The position numbers were made by a program, and so were the translations under genes. Of a DNA stretch of 64,000 nucleotides, positions 32,058-40,805 are shown one piece after another. Below the pieces are notes generated by a model that saw only the letters and a program-made list of their open reading frames with translations, was not told where the DNA came from and did not search any database. Origin of the DNA: Comamonas testosteroni (GTDB taxonomy: Bacteria > Pseudomonadota > Gammaproteobacteria > Burkholderiales > Burkholderiaceae_C); assembly GCF_000761245.1 (NCBI RefSeq), contig NZ_AWOR01000068.1, positions 248,001 to 312,000 of the forward strand, in the 5' to 3' direction. Within the stretch, counting starts at the first letter, position 1. Every line of letters begins with the position of its first letter.

Positions 32058-33374
32058 ATGATGTTCAAGAAGATTGCGATTGCCGCCGCCACCGTGGCAG
32101 CCGGCATGGGTGGTTTGATGGCTTCGCCGGCCGCGCAGGCGCAGGAACAGTTTGTGCCGCTGCTGGTCTACCGCACCGGCCAGTTCGCGCCCCTGGGTAT
32201 TCCATGGGCAGACGGCAAGCAAGATTACCTCAAGCTGGTCAATGCCAAGGGTGGCGTCAACGGTGTGAAGATCAAATTCGAGGAATGCGAAACCGCCTAT
32301 GACACGGCCAAGGGCGTGGAATGCTACGAGCGTCTGAAGAACAAGGACGGCGGCGCCTCCGGCTTTGACACCCAGTCCACCGGCATCACCTTTGCCGTGA
32401 CCGACAAGGCTCCTGGCGACAAGGTGCCGGTGGTCACCCCGGGCTATGGTCTGTCCCAGTCCGTGGACGGCAAGGTCTTCGAGTGGAACTTCCCGCTGCT
32501 GGGCAACTACTGGACAGCCGCCGACTCCATCGTGCAGGACATTCTGAAGAAGGAAAAAGGCAGCCTCAAGGGCAAGAAGATCGCACTGGTCTATCACGAC
32601 TCGCCTTATGGCAAGGAGCCAATTCCGCTGCTGGAAAAGCGCGCCGCCAAGGAAGGTTTCGAGCTGATCAAGCTGCCCGTGACCGCCCCCGGCGTGGAGC
32701 AAAAATCCACCTGGCTGCAGATCCGCCAGAACCGACCCGACTATGTGCTGCTGTGGTCGGCCGGCGTGATGACTCCTACGGCCGTGCGTGAGGCACAGGC
32801 CACGGGCTACCCACGCGAGAAGATGTATGCCGTGTGGTGGGGCGGCTCCGACCATGACGTCAAGGACATCGGTGCCGGCGCCAAGGGCTACAACACGGTG
32901 ACCATCCACAACACGGCCGAGAGCGACAAGGTGCATGGCGACATCAAGTCCATGCTCTACGACAAGGGTCAGGGTACGGCCAAGGATGCCAAGGAGCTGG
33001 GCCAACTGGCACATACCCGCGGCATGGTGATCTCCATGCTGCAGGTCGAAGCCATCCGCACCGCACAGGAGAAGTTCGGCAAGGGCAAGGCCATGACACC
33101 CGAGCAGGTGCGCTGGGGCCTGGAGAACCTGAACATGACGCAGGAACGCCTGAACGAGCTGGGCTTCGGCAAGATCATCCGCCCCTTCAAGACCAGCTGC
33201 GAAAACCACCTGGGTGCCGACTGGGCGCGTATTGCCACCTGGGACGGCGCCAAGTTCAAGGTCACCTCCGACTGGTACCAGGCCGACAAGTCCATGGTCG
33301 ATCCGCTCTACAAGGAGTTCGCGGACAAGTACGCCAAGGAAAAGAACGTCAAGGTAAGAACCTGCACGCCCTGA
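32058..33374 (+). CDS. Periplasmic receptor of the Liv-type ABC transporter
   Basis: Solute-binding protein of 438 residues with a clear signal peptide (KKIAIAAATVAAGMGG ... SPAAQAQ). The mature sequence has the two-lobed periplasmic-binding fold (VYHDSPYGKEPIPLLEKRA, QIRQNRPDYVLLWSAGVMTP). It is longer than LivK (about 370) and resembles receptors found beside AMP-dependent CoA ligases in beta-proteobacteria. An AAGGAGA site precedes the ATG. The position between livM and livF fits a complete importer. Its TGA stop lies inside the first CCCTGAG block of repeat R2. Confidence 0.9.
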   Translation: MMFKKIAIAAATVAAGMGGLMASPAAQAQEQFVPLLVYRTGQFAPLGIPWADGKQDYLKLVNAKGGVNGVKIKFEECETAYDTAKGVECYERLKNKDGGASGFDTQSTGITFAVTDKAPGDKVPVVTPGYGLSQSVDGKVFEWNFPLLGNYWTAADSIVQDILKKEKGSLKGKKIALVYHDSPYGKEPIPLLEKRAAKEGFELIKLPVTAPGVEQKSTWLQIRQNRPDYVLLWSAGVMTPTAVREAQATGYPREKMYAVWWGGSDHDVKDIGAGAKGYNTVTIHNTAESDKVHGDIKSMLYDKGQGTAKDAKELGQLAHTRGMVISMLQVEAIRTAQEKFGKGKAMTPEQVRWGLENLNMTQERLNELGFGKIIRPFKTSCENHLGADWARIATWDGAKFKVTSDWYQADKSMVDPLYKEFADKYAKEKNVKVRTCTP

Positions 33375-33475
33375 GGCACCTCGCGCCCTCCTCCTCTTTG
33401 GCGCTGAGCGCCTGAGGGGGACGATATCCCCGCTGCGGGGCGACGCGACCGGCATCGGCCCTTGCCTGATGTCTC
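33370..33475 (+). repeat. Post-stop GC-rich repeat, copy R2
   Basis: CCCTGAG at the receptor stop, then CGCGCCCTCCTCCTC ... CCTGAGGGGGACGATATCC ... CTGCGGGGCGAC ... CGGCCCTTGCCTGATGTC. It aligns with R1, R3, R4 and R5, with an extra GCGACCGGCATC insertion near its 3' end. The receptor's stop codon is part of the element. Confidence 0.75.
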
Positions 33476-33511
33476 CAATCAAGGCTCGCCCCGCCGCACC
33501 GGGATTTACAT

Positions 33512-33562
33512 GAAAACAGCCTCAAACGCTTACCCATAAAGCGTATATAGCTATACATTTTG
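33512..33562 (-). repeat. Dispersed ~50-bp element, copy D
   Basis: On the minus strand: ATAGCTATATACGCTTTATG followed by GGTAAGCGTTTGAGGCTGTTTT. It has the same block order as copies at 21470 and 44218. It fills the space just before the livF ribosome site. Confidence 0.65.
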
Positions 33563-33579
33563 AGTTACCAGGTGACCGC

Positions 33580-34419
33580 ATGACCGATAAAGCGCACACA
33601 GTTTCCACTTCCCCGCAGGCCACGCCGCTGGTGGAAGTCAATGGCATCGAGGTCATCTACAACCATGTGATCCTGGTGCTCAAGGGCGTCTCACTGCAAG
33701 TGCCGCACCAGAGCATCGTGGCCCTGCTGGGCGGCAATGGTGCGGGCAAGACCACCACGCTGCGGGCCATCTCCAATCTGCTCAAGGGTGAGCGCGGTGA
33801 AGTCACCAAGGGCGGCATCACGCTGGAGGGCGAGCAGATCGCCAACCTCTCGCCCGCCGAACTCGTCAAACGCGGCGTGGTCCAGGTCATGGAAGGGCGC
33901 CACTGCTTTGCCCACCTGACGATCGAAGAGAACCTGCTCACCGGCAGCTACACGCGCACCGACAAGGGCGAGATTGCCGCCAATCTCGAGAAGGTCTACA
34001 ACTACTTCCCGCGCCTCAAGACCCGGCGCACCAGCCAGGCGGCCTACACCTCGGGCGGCGAGCAACAGATGTGTGCCATCGGCCGCGCGCTGATGAGCAA
34101 CCCGCGCATGGTGCTGCTCGACGAGCCTTCCATGGGCCTGGCACCGCAGATCGTGGACGAGGTGTTCCACATCGTCAAAGACCTCAACAGCAAGGAAAAA
34201 GTCACCTTCCTTCTGGCCGAGCAGAACACCAATATGGCGCTCAAGTACGCTGACTACGGCTACATCATGGAGAGCGGGCGCATCGTCATGGACGGTTCCG
34301 CCAAGGATCTGGCCAGCAACGAGGACGTCAAGGAGTTCTACCTGGGCGTGGGCGGCGGTGAGCGCAAGAGTTTCAAGGACGTGAAGAGCTACAAGCGCCG
34401 CAAGCGCTGGCTGGCATGA
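33580..34419 (+). CDS. livF: Branched-chain-type ABC transporter ATP-binding protein LivF
   Basis: Second ATPase of the importer, 279 residues. Walker A is GGNGAGKTT, the signature TSGGEQQM, Walker B MVLLDEPSMGLAP and the switch region LAEQNTNMAL. LivF normally ends near residue 235; here about 25 extra residues form a basic tail (KSYKRRKRW). AGGTGA precedes the ATG. It completes a five-component transporter with LivG, LivH, LivM and the receptor. Confidence 0.93.
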   Translation: MTDKAHTVSTSPQATPLVEVNGIEVIYNHVILVLKGVSLQVPHQSIVALLGGNGAGKTTTLRAISNLLKGERGEVTKGGITLEGEQIANLSPAELVKRGVVQVMEGRHCFAHLTIEENLLTGSYTRTDKGEIAANLEKVYNYFPRLKTRRTSQAAYTSGGEQQMCAIGRALMSNPRMVLLDEPSMGLAPQIVDEVFHIVKDLNSKEKVTFLLAEQNTNMALKYADYGYIMESGRIVMDGSAKDLASNEDVKEFYLGVGGGERKSFKDVKSYKRRKRWLA

Positions 34420-34423
34420 AAAC

Positions 34424-34517
34424 TACCCCTGAGCGGCTTCGCCGCCTCCCTCTGAGGGGGACGGAAACTTCGCTGCGAGGCGGCGGGGCCGCCCAGGCTC
34501 TTGCTCGTTGCCTCTTC
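34424..34517 (+). repeat. Post-stop GC-rich repeat, copy R3
   Basis: ACCCCTGAGCGGCTTCGCCG ... CCTCCCTCTGAGGGGGACGG ... CTTCGCTGCGAGGCGG ... CTCTTGCTCGTTGCC, starting 5 nt after the livF stop. CCCCT/AGGGG blocks pair. It is the third copy within the Liv unit. Confidence 0.78.
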
Positions 34518-34580
34518 CATGGATTTCGCCAGTTTCAAAGGCTACCCCTTACCGCTTGAATTTTCTCTACAGGATTTGTC

Positions 34581-35828
34581 ATGAGTGCTTTCTACGATGC
34601 CCTGGAAACCCGCAGCCCCGCGCAGCGCGAGGCGGATCTCATGGCCCAGTTGCCCCGGCAAATTGACCATGCGCAGCAAAAGTCCGCTGCGTTTGCCGAG
34701 ATTCTCAAGGGGGTGGATGCGCAAGGCATCACCAGCCGCACCGCTCTGGCCCAACTGCCCGTCACCCGTAAGAGCGAACTGCTGGAACGCCAGGCCGCGC
34801 TGCGCCCGCGCCAGATCTTCGGAGGCTTCAATGCCATTGGCCTGGGCCACGACATGCCCAGGCTGTTTGCAAGCCCCGGCCCCATCTACGAACCCGAAAG
34901 CCGTCGCCCCGATTACTGGCGCATGGCCCGCTCCATGTACGCCGCGGGCTTCAAGGCTGGCGAGCTGGTGCACAACTGCTTCAGCTATCACTTCGTGCCC
35001 GCTGGCTCGATGATGGAAACCGGAGCCCAGGCACTGGGTTGCACGGTGTTTGCAGGCGGCACGGGCCAGACCGAGCAGCAGGTACAGGCCATGGCCGATC
35101 TGCGGCCTGCCGCCTATGTGGGCACGCCCAGCTTTCTGAAAATCATTGTGGAAAAGGCCCAGGAGATGGGCGTGACGCTGCCCAGTCTGACCAAGGCCAT
35201 GGTCAGCGGCGAAGCCTTCCCGCCCTCGCTCAGCCAATGGATGCGCGAACATGGCATCGATGCCTACCAGAGCTATGGCACGGCCGATCTGGGCCTGATT
35301 GCCTATGAAACCAGCGCCCGCGAAGGCTTGGTGCTGGACGAAGGTGTGATCGTGGAGATCGTGCGCCCGGGCACCGGTGACCCCGTGACCGAGGGCGAGG
35401 TGGGCGAGTTGGTCATCACCACGCTCAACCCCGACTATCCGCTGATCCGATTCGGTACGGGCGACCTCTCGGCCTATCTGCCCGGAACCTGCCCCACGGG
35501 CCGCACCAATGCCCGCATCAAGGGCTGGATGGGCCGCGCCGACCAGACCACCAAGGTTCGCGGCATGTTTGTGCATGCCAAACAGGTGGCCGAGGTCGTC
35601 AAGCGCTTTCCGCAGATCGCCAGGGCCAGACTGGTGGTGACGGGCGAGATGGCCAACGACCAGATGCAGCTGCTGGTTGAAACCACGGAAACCGCGCCGG
35701 GCTTTGCCCTGCAGGTGATCGACGCCTTGCGCGAGGTCACCAAGCTGCGCGGCGAAGTGCAGATGGTAGCTCCCGGCAGCCTGCCCAACGACGGCAAGGT
35801 GATCGAGGACGCGCGCTCCTACCAATGA
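34581..35828 (+). CDS. Phenylacetate-CoA ligase-like AMP-dependent enzyme
   Basis: A 415-residue PaaK-family protein. The middle and C-terminal parts fit the adenylate-forming fold (SYGTADLGLIAYET, GELVITTLNPDYPLIRFGTGDLSAYL, GRADQTTKVRGMFVHAKQV). The usual N-terminal P-loop-like SSGTTGxP stretch appears as LFASPGPIYEPES and is degenerate, as in many PaaK-like relatives. ACAGGA precedes the ATG. It is the last gene of the unit starting with the acyl-CoA synthetase and probably CoA-activates an aryl or other acid taken up by the Liv-type transporter. Its real substrate is unknown. Confidence 0.85.
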   Translation: MSAFYDALETRSPAQREADLMAQLPRQIDHAQQKSAAFAEILKGVDAQGITSRTALAQLPVTRKSELLERQAALRPRQIFGGFNAIGLGHDMPRLFASPGPIYEPESRRPDYWRMARSMYAAGFKAGELVHNCFSYHFVPAGSMMETGAQALGCTVFAGGTGQTEQQVQAMADLRPAAYVGTPSFLKIIVEKAQEMGVTLPSLTKAMVSGEAFPPSLSQWMREHGIDAYQSYGTADLGLIAYETSAREGLVLDEGVIVEIVRPGTGDPVTEGEVGELVITTLNPDYPLIRFGTGDLSAYLPGTCPTGRTNARIKGWMGRADQTTKVRGMFVHAKQVAEVVKRFPQIARARLVVTGEMANDQMQLLVETTETAPGFALQVIDALREVTKLRGEVQMVAPGSLPNDGKVIEDARSYQ

Positions 35829-35911
35829 CGCTTCGCAGAGCGGCTGACAACCGGCTCCGCCGTCGCCAGGCTTTTGCGCGGCGGCTACGGCTGGATGCAA
35901 ACTCCGCCGCC

Positions 35912-35933
35912 CGTGTCGCCAATTTGCGACACG
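35912..35933. terminator. Inverted repeat after the PaaK-like gene
   Basis: CGTGTCGC and GCGACACG flank a 6-nt centre (CAATTT). It has no T tract, so it may be a weak terminator or an operator for the following Bug receptor gene. The rest of the 272-bp gap shows no other clear signal. Confidence 0.4.
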
Positions 35934-36100
35934 TCATCGGTTTGCTTTAACGCAAATGCAATGTGATCGCCCGCTCCATCGAGGGATAACACTTAGAAAA
36001 TAACAAAAACCCCACAGATTAGCGCTACCTAGAATCCGGCTTTACGTCACGACAAGCCAACCGTCCTGGTCTGCTTGCACATTATTTTTAGGGAGACACT

Positions 36101-37090
36101 GTGAAAACTATTTTCAAGATCGCCACCATTGCTCTGGCCGCCACCGCTGCCATCAGCAGCCATGCTGACAGCTACCCTGCCGCTGGCAAGACGATCACGA
36201 TCATCGTGCCTTTCACGGCAGGCGGCCCCACCGACAAAGTGGCACGCGACCTGGCCGAATCCATGCGCAAGCAGCTCAACAACGCCACCATCGTCATCGA
36301 CAACGCAGACGGTGCCGGCAGCACGATTGGCACGGCCAAGGCCGCACGTGCACGCAATGACGGCTACACGCTGCTGCTGACGCATATCGGCATGTCCACC
36401 ATCCCGACGCTGTACCGCAAGCTGTCCTTCAACGTGCTCAACGACTTTGAGTACGCCGGCATCATCAACGATGTGCCCATGACACTGATCGGCCGCCCCA
36501 CCCTGCCCGCCAAGAACTTCGCCGAAGTCAAGGACTGGGTCAGCAAGAACCAGGGCAAGGTGAATCTGGCCAATGCCGGCGTGGGCTCGGCCTCGCACCT
36601 GTGCGGCTTGATGTTCCAGGCCTCGCTGCAGCAGGACATGACGCCTGTACCCTACAAGGGTGCTGCTCCTGCGATTGCCGACCTGATGGGCAACCAGGTG
36701 GACCTGTTGTGCGACCAGACCACCAACACCACTTCGCAGATTGCCGCCAAGAAGGTTCAGGCCTATGCCGTGACCACTGCCAAGCCGCTGACCACGCCTG
36801 CACTCAAGGACCTGCCCACGCTGCAATCCCTGGGTCTGAAGGACTTCAACGTAACCATCTGGCACGGTCTGTACGCCCCCAAGGGCACGCCTGCCGATGT
36901 GGTGCAAAAGATCAACGAAGCCATGAAGGCTTCGCTCAAGGATCCTGAGTTCATCAAGCGCCAGGAAGCCCTGGGAGCCGTGATTGCCACGGACGACCGT
37001 ACCAGCCCTGCCGGCCACAAGAAGTTTGTGGAGTCTGAAATCGCCAAGTGGGGCAAGGTCATCAAGGCCGCCGGCATCTACGCCGACTGA
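36101..37090 (+). CDS. Orphan Bug-family (TctC-like) periplasmic receptor
   Basis: A 329-residue tripartite-tricarboxylate-type solute receptor. A signal peptide ends near ISSHA. Family motifs include ITIIVPFTAGGPTDKVARDLAESM, NADGAGSTIGTAKAARA and VPYKGAAPAIADLMGNQVDL. The start is GTG, chosen because an excellent AGGGAGA lies 4 nt upstream and the signal peptide begins there. No TctA/TctB membrane genes accompany it, which is usual for Bug proteins in Comamonadaceae. It is monocistronic, followed by a strong terminator, and its ligand (often an organic acid or amide) is unknown. Confidence 0.92.
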   Translation: MKTIFKIATIALAATAAISSHADSYPAAGKTITIIVPFTAGGPTDKVARDLAESMRKQLNNATIVIDNADGAGSTIGTAKAARARNDGYTLLLTHIGMSTIPTLYRKLSFNVLNDFEYAGIINDVPMTLIGRPTLPAKNFAEVKDWVSKNQGKVNLANAGVGSASHLCGLMFQASLQQDMTPVPYKGAAPAIADLMGNQVDLLCDQTTNTTSQIAAKKVQAYAVTTAKPLTTPALKDLPTLQSLGLKDFNVTIWHGLYAPKGTPADVVQKINEAMKASLKDPEFIKRQEALGAVIATDDRTSPAGHKKFVESEIAKWGKVIKAAGIYAD

Positions 37091-37110
37091 TAGGGCGCGA
37101 GCTCGTCGAA

Positions 37111-37142
37111 ACAAAAAAGCCTGCATATGCAGGCTTTTTTGT
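37111..37142. terminator. Bidirectional terminator after the Bug receptor
   Basis: A fully self-complementary 32-bp sequence with 16-nt arms (ACAAAAAAGCCTGCAT and its complement) and T/A tracts on both sides, serving the Bug gene and the convergent DUF1840 gene. Confidence 0.95.
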
Positions 37143-37167
37143 TGGGGCGGCCAGAAGGCGACTGGAC

Positions 37168-37488
37168 TTACCAGGTCACTTCCTTGCCATCGGCAGCACT
37201 GCGCCTGAGCATGTCGACAAAAGGCACGATGCGTTGACCCAGGGCCACGCTGTCCTGGCTCGCAGGCGCGGCATCCTCGTCCTGCGCGTCGTCTTCCGGC
37301 TGCTTGCGCCTGGCGGCCTCCTCTGCGGCAGCCGCTTCCAGCGCGGCAATGGCGGCCGGAATCTGCTCCACAGTGATGATGCCGTGTACCTCGTCGGGCG
37401 ACTTGCCGATGATTTCCAGCAGCTTGCGGCCATTGGCGTCCAGCATGATGAGATCTGCCGTGGCACGCGATTTGAATTTGTAGGGCAT
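37168..37488 (-). CDS. DUF1840 family protein
   Basis: A small 106-residue cytoplasmic protein. The N-terminal KFKSRATADLIMLDANGRKLLEIIG segment is the recognisable part of this proteobacterial family of unknown function. An Ala/Glu-rich, probably helical stretch follows (AAIAALEAAAAEEAARR) and then an acidic linker. It starts 12 nt after the stop of the cyclopropane fatty acid synthase gene, so the two are probably co-transcribed. No catalytic residues can be named. Confidence 0.85.
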   Translation of the reverse strand: MPYKFKSRATADLIMLDANGRKLLEIIGKSPDEVHGIITVEQIPAAIAALEAAAAEEAARRKQPEDDAQDEDAAPASQDSVALGQRIVPFVDMLRRSAADGKEVTW

Positions 37489-37500
37489 GGAGCGGTTCCT

Positions 37501-38763
37501 TCAGCGGTAGATGTATTCGCGGTTGAAAGGATAGCCGCTCTGCGCACCGGTCATCGCGCCGCTGTGCAGATCGCCATCGGGTTTGCAGCAAAGCATCTGA
37601 TGCAGCGCAATCCAGCCATGCTCGAAGCCCATGGCCGATCCGGCCAGATAGAGGCGGTAGGCGCGCAGCGCCTTGGCGGCTTTTTCCTCATCATACTGGG
37701 CCTGCAAAATGGCCTGGGCCTCGCCCAGCCGGCTCTCCAGCGTGTCCGACCAGGCCCAGAGCGTGCGTGCATAGTGCGGGCGCAAGTTCTCGGTGTCCAC
37801 CATCTCCAGCCCGCTGGCAGCCAGGTCATGCAGCACGCGGCTGACATGCATGAGTTCGCCCCCGGGAAAGATGTAACGGTTGATGAACTCGCCCATGCCG
37901 GCGCCCAGCTCCACATTGCTGACGCCGCCCGCCGTGATGCCATGGACCAATGCCAGACCGCCAGGCCTGAGCATGGAATAAATGGTTTCGAAGTATTCCT
38001 GCAGATTGGCGCTGCCCACGTGCTCGAACATGCCGACCGAGCCGATCTTGTCGAACGGCTCCACATCACCCATTTGCCGGTAGTCGCGCAGCTCGACCTG
38101 GACCTTGCCCTGCAGACCCTTCTCGGCGATCAGGCGCTGCACATGCTCGAACTGGTTGCGCGACAGCGTGATGCCATGGGCCTGAACACCGTAATGCTCG
38201 GCCGCCCAGAAGATCAGCCCGCCCCAGCCGGAACCGATGTCCCAGAAGCGCTCGCCAGGCTGGAACTTGAGCTTTTTGCAGATGTGATCGAGCTTGGCCT
38301 CCTGAGCCTGGGCCAGACTCATGCTCTGCTCCTTGTAGTAGGCACAGGAATAGACGCGGCGCGGATCCAGCCACAGCGCGTAGAAGTCATCGGAAAGATC
38401 GTAATGAAACTGAATCTGCTCGGCATCACGCGTCAGCGTGTGCATGGCCAGCGATCTGGCCTTGGAAACCGTCTGCCCCAACCACGAGGGTGTATGGCTG
38501 ACCGGATCGCCGCGTAGCAGCCCGGCAGCAGCAGCCATGATGTCTCGGGAGCTGCCCTTGACCTCCACCCAGCCTTCGACGATGGCCGAGCCGATCGAGC
38601 CGATCTGGCCGTCCAGCAGCGCAGCCAGGGCCTTGGGGGAGCGGAAAATGAGTTGAACCGCACTGCGTTCAGACCCGATGCGCTCGCCCGATGGAAGTTC
38701 TACCGATGCCGTCACAGGAAGTCTTGCTAGCAGCGGCTCCAATGTGCTCAACAGGTTTTTCAT
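37501..38763 (-). CDS. cfa: Cyclopropane-fatty-acyl-phospholipid synthase
   Basis: Transfers a methylene group from SAM to unsaturated acyl chains of membrane lipids, protecting against acid and other stress. The 420-residue protein has the Cfa N-terminal lipid-binding region and a C-terminal SAM methyltransferase domain. The SAM motif is FWDIGSGWGGL, and YDLSDDFYALWLD, YSCAYY, GMFEHVG and NRYIFPGGELMH are typical Cfa segments. An alternative ATG at 38772 adds three residues; neither start has a clear ribosome site. It is followed by the DUF1840 gene on the same strand. Confidence 0.95.
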   Translation of the reverse strand: MKNLLSTLEPLLARLPVTASVELPSGERIGSERSAVQLIFRSPKALAALLDGQIGSIGSAIVEGWVEVKGSSRDIMAAAAGLLRGDPVSHTPSWLGQTVSKARSLAMHTLTRDAEQIQFHYDLSDDFYALWLDPRRVYSCAYYKEQSMSLAQAQEAKLDHICKKLKFQPGERFWDIGSGWGGLIFWAAEHYGVQAHGITLSRNQFEHVQRLIAEKGLQGKVQVELRDYRQMGDVEPFDKIGSVGMFEHVGSANLQEYFETIYSMLRPGGLALVHGITAGGVSNVELGAGMGEFINRYIFPGGELMHVSRVLHDLAASGLEMVDTENLRPHYARTLWAWSDTLESRLGEAQAILQAQYDEEKAAKALRAYRLYLAGSAMGFEHGWIALHQMLCCKPDGDLHSGAMTGAQSGYPFNREYIYR

Positions 38764-38847
38764 GAAAAACATTGTTCACATCGACTATGGCAGGGTCAAG
38801 ACGGGAAACTTCTCCAAACCCCAAACGGCCCTGGGTCCGACAAGACC

Positions 38848-39465
38848 TCAGCTGCTGGCCTTCACCAGCTTTTCATAGGCTTTGAGAGTGCCGGGGGCTA
38901 TCGACTGCAACACTTGCTCATAAGCCGTCTTGTGACGCGCCAGCAAGCGCATGGAGGCAACGGTACGGCTGCGGCAGAACCAGTGACAGGTGTGTTGCAT
39001 CAGCATCAGCTCGGCCGTCATGGTGAAGGCTCGGCGCTTGCGCTCTTCTTCGTCGGCCGCATCGCCCACGCGGGCAGCCGCCAGCGCCTGGGCGTGCAGC
39101 TTCATGGTCTCGCGCACATCCATGGTGGCCAAGGGCAGAACCCGGGTCATGTAGGGCAACGCCAGCGGCAGGGTGCTGGCACGTGTCTGCTCGGCCGGCA
39201 AGGTGGCGAACTCTTCCGCAAAGCGCTGAAACTGGCTCACCAGACTGCTCTCTGTATTGGCCAGCACGGGCCAGATCTGTTCACGCCTCTGCGCATCCTT
39301 CTCGCCGATGACACGCAAATATCCCTCCATCAGGTTGGCCATGAGCTTCTCGATCTGAAAGCGTGCCAGATGCTGGGCCAGAAGCTGGGTGTGCTGACGC
39401 TGCTCCTGCTTCTTGAGCACGTAGAGCACGGTGGTGACAATGATGGCGAGCGTTAGAAAATCCAT
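38848..39465 (-). CDS. Hypothetical membrane-anchored protein
   Basis: Not recognised. The 205-residue protein starts with a single N-terminal membrane helix (MDFLTLAIIVTTVLYVL) followed by a charged region and a mainly helical remainder (RFQIEKLMANLMEGYLRVIGE; later MQHTCHWFCRSRTVASMRLL). It may be an inner-membrane protein with a cytoplasmic domain. The ATG was chosen as the one giving the membrane anchor; the frame upstream is antisense to the divergent peptidase gene. It lies 84 bp before cfa on the same strand and 30 bp from the divergent peptidase start, so the two promoters must overlap the gene ends. Confidence 0.65.
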   Translation of the reverse strand: MDFLTLAIIVTTVLYVLKKQEQRQHTQLLAQHLARFQIEKLMANLMEGYLRVIGEKDAQRREQIWPVLANTESSLVSQFQRFAEEFATLPAEQTRASTLPLALPYMTRVLPLATMDVRETMKLHAQALAAARVGDAADEEERKRRAFTMTAELMLMQHTCHWFCRSRTVASMRLLARHKTAYEQVLQSIAPGTLKAYEKLVKASS

Positions 39466-39495
39466 GAAGCGAAACCAGACAGGCGGACAAGCGCA

Positions 39496-40689
39496 ATGAG
39501 AAAAAGGATGAGTGTAGTCAGCCTGAGGGCTTTGCTGGGAATTAGTGCCGCAATTGCAGGCCTGACGGGCTGCAGCAGCGCCGGCTATTACTGGCAAGGT
39601 TTCAAGGGACAGATGCAGATTCTTCAGGCCGCACGGCCCATTGATGAATGGCTCGCCGAAGACACCACCTCCGCAGCACTGCGTCAGCGCCTGCAGACCG
39701 CGCAACAGATTCGCCGCTTCGCCAGCCGGGAGCTGGCTTTGCCCGACAACGCCAGCTACACCCGCTACGCCCAGCTGCAACGTCCGTTTGCGGTCTGGAA
39801 CGTGGTGGCAGCCCCAGCCTACAGCCTGGAGATGCACCAATGGTGCTTCCCCATCACCGGATGCATTGCCTACCGGGGCTACTTCAGCAAGAGCGACGCA
39901 CAGGCGCAGGCACTAACGCTTCAGTCCCAGGGGTTGGAAACCAGCATCTATGGCGTGCCGGCCTACTCCACGCTGGGCTATCTGAACTGGCTGGGCGGCG
40001 ACCCCTTGCTCAGCACCTTCACCTCCTGGCAGGAGGGCGACTTTGCCGGCCTGCTGTTCCACGAACTGGCCCATCAGCTGCTGTATGTGAAGAACGACAC
40101 GGCCTTCAACGAATCCTTTGCCTCCACGGTGGAGCGCATGGCCACACCTTTGTGGCTGCACAGCCATGCCAGCGCCGCCACGCAACAACGCTGGCAGCAG
40201 AGCCTGCAGCGGCGCGAGCTATGGCAGCAGCTGACGCGCAAGACCCGACAGCGCCTGCAACAGATTTATGAACAGAAAAATACTGAACCCTTTGATGCCA
40301 AAGCGCTGGAAGCCATCAAAAGCAAAGTATTTGACGAATTCCGTGCCACTTATACGCAGCTCAGAACGCAATGGATTGCCACTGACGAGCCCCTGCTGAC
40401 CAGCATCGCTCTGCGCGAGCAGTATGACCGGCGCCTGACCCAGACCGATGAATGGGTGGCCCAGGCCAATAACGCCAGTTTCGGCGCCCTGGCCGCCTAT
40501 GACGACTGGGTTCCCGCCATGACTAGTTGGTGGCTGCGGCTGAGCGGCGACGGCCCGCCCACGCGAGACACCTGGCTCAGCTTCTATGCGCAGATGCGCG
40601 ATCTGTCGGCTCTGCCTGCTGAAGAACGCAAGCGACGGCTATGCGCCCAATGGGGAGAAGCGGCAAAAACAGCGACTCAGTGCCAATAA
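39496..40689 (+). CDS. Lipoprotein zinc peptidase (PF10023 putative aminopeptidase)
   Basis: A 397-residue putative metallo-aminopeptidase. The N terminus is a lipoprotein signal (GISAAIAGLTGC, lipobox LTGC). The zinc motif HELAHQ in LLFHELAHQLLYVKNDTAFNESFAS, with a downstream glutamate in NESFAS, matches the conserved core of this family, and the preceding YSTLGYLNWLGGDPLL is also typical. AGGCGGA lies before the ATG. A patch at 40271-40322 is AT-rich and resembles a dispersed repeat, adding a local insertion in the helical region after the active site. It is probably attached to a membrane in the periplasm. Confidence 0.87.
   Translation: MRKRMSVVSLRALLGISAAIAGLTGCSSAGYYWQGFKGQMQILQAARPIDEWLAEDTTSAALRQRLQTAQQIRRFASRELALPDNASYTRYAQLQRPFAVWNVVAAPAYSLEMHQWCFPITGCIAYRGYFSKSDAQAQALTLQSQGLETSIYGVPAYSTLGYLNWLGGDPLLSTFTSWQEGDFAGLLFHELAHQLLYVKNDTAFNESFASTVERMATPLWLHSHASAATQQRWQQSLQRRELWQQLTRKTRQRLQQIYEQKNTEPFDAKALEAIKSKVFDEFRATYTQLRTQWIATDEPLLTSIALREQYDRRLTQTDEWVAQANNASFGALAAYDDWVPAMTSWWLRLSGDGPPTRDTWLSFYAQMRDLSALPAEERKRRLCAQWGEAAKTATQCQ
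40271..40322 (-). repeat. Candidate dispersed ~50-bp repeat inside the peptidase gene
   Basis: On the minus strand: CTTTTGATGGCTTCCAGCGC, then TTTGGCATCAAAGGG and CAGTATTTTTC. The order resembles TTTTGATAGCTG ... GCGC ... AAGCG of the intergenic element with several substitutions. It is locally AT-rich in a GC-rich gene and keeps the reading frame. Weak to moderate evidence. Confidence 0.35.
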
Positions 40690-40805
40690 ATATTTAAAAT
40701 TGACATAAAACAATTTTTTACAAGGGTTAACCATGTAGGAGGCTTCAGCGGTTTTTAAGAAAGTCCCGCCAGACTTCTCCGATACCTATTTTTTTGCCGT
40801 CTACC

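Noticed and set aside
40700-40728. TTGACA considered as a sigma-70 promoter of eptA
   Set aside because: At 16-18 bp downstream there is no recognisable -10 (the sequence is AGGGTT), so I do not annotate it as a promoter.
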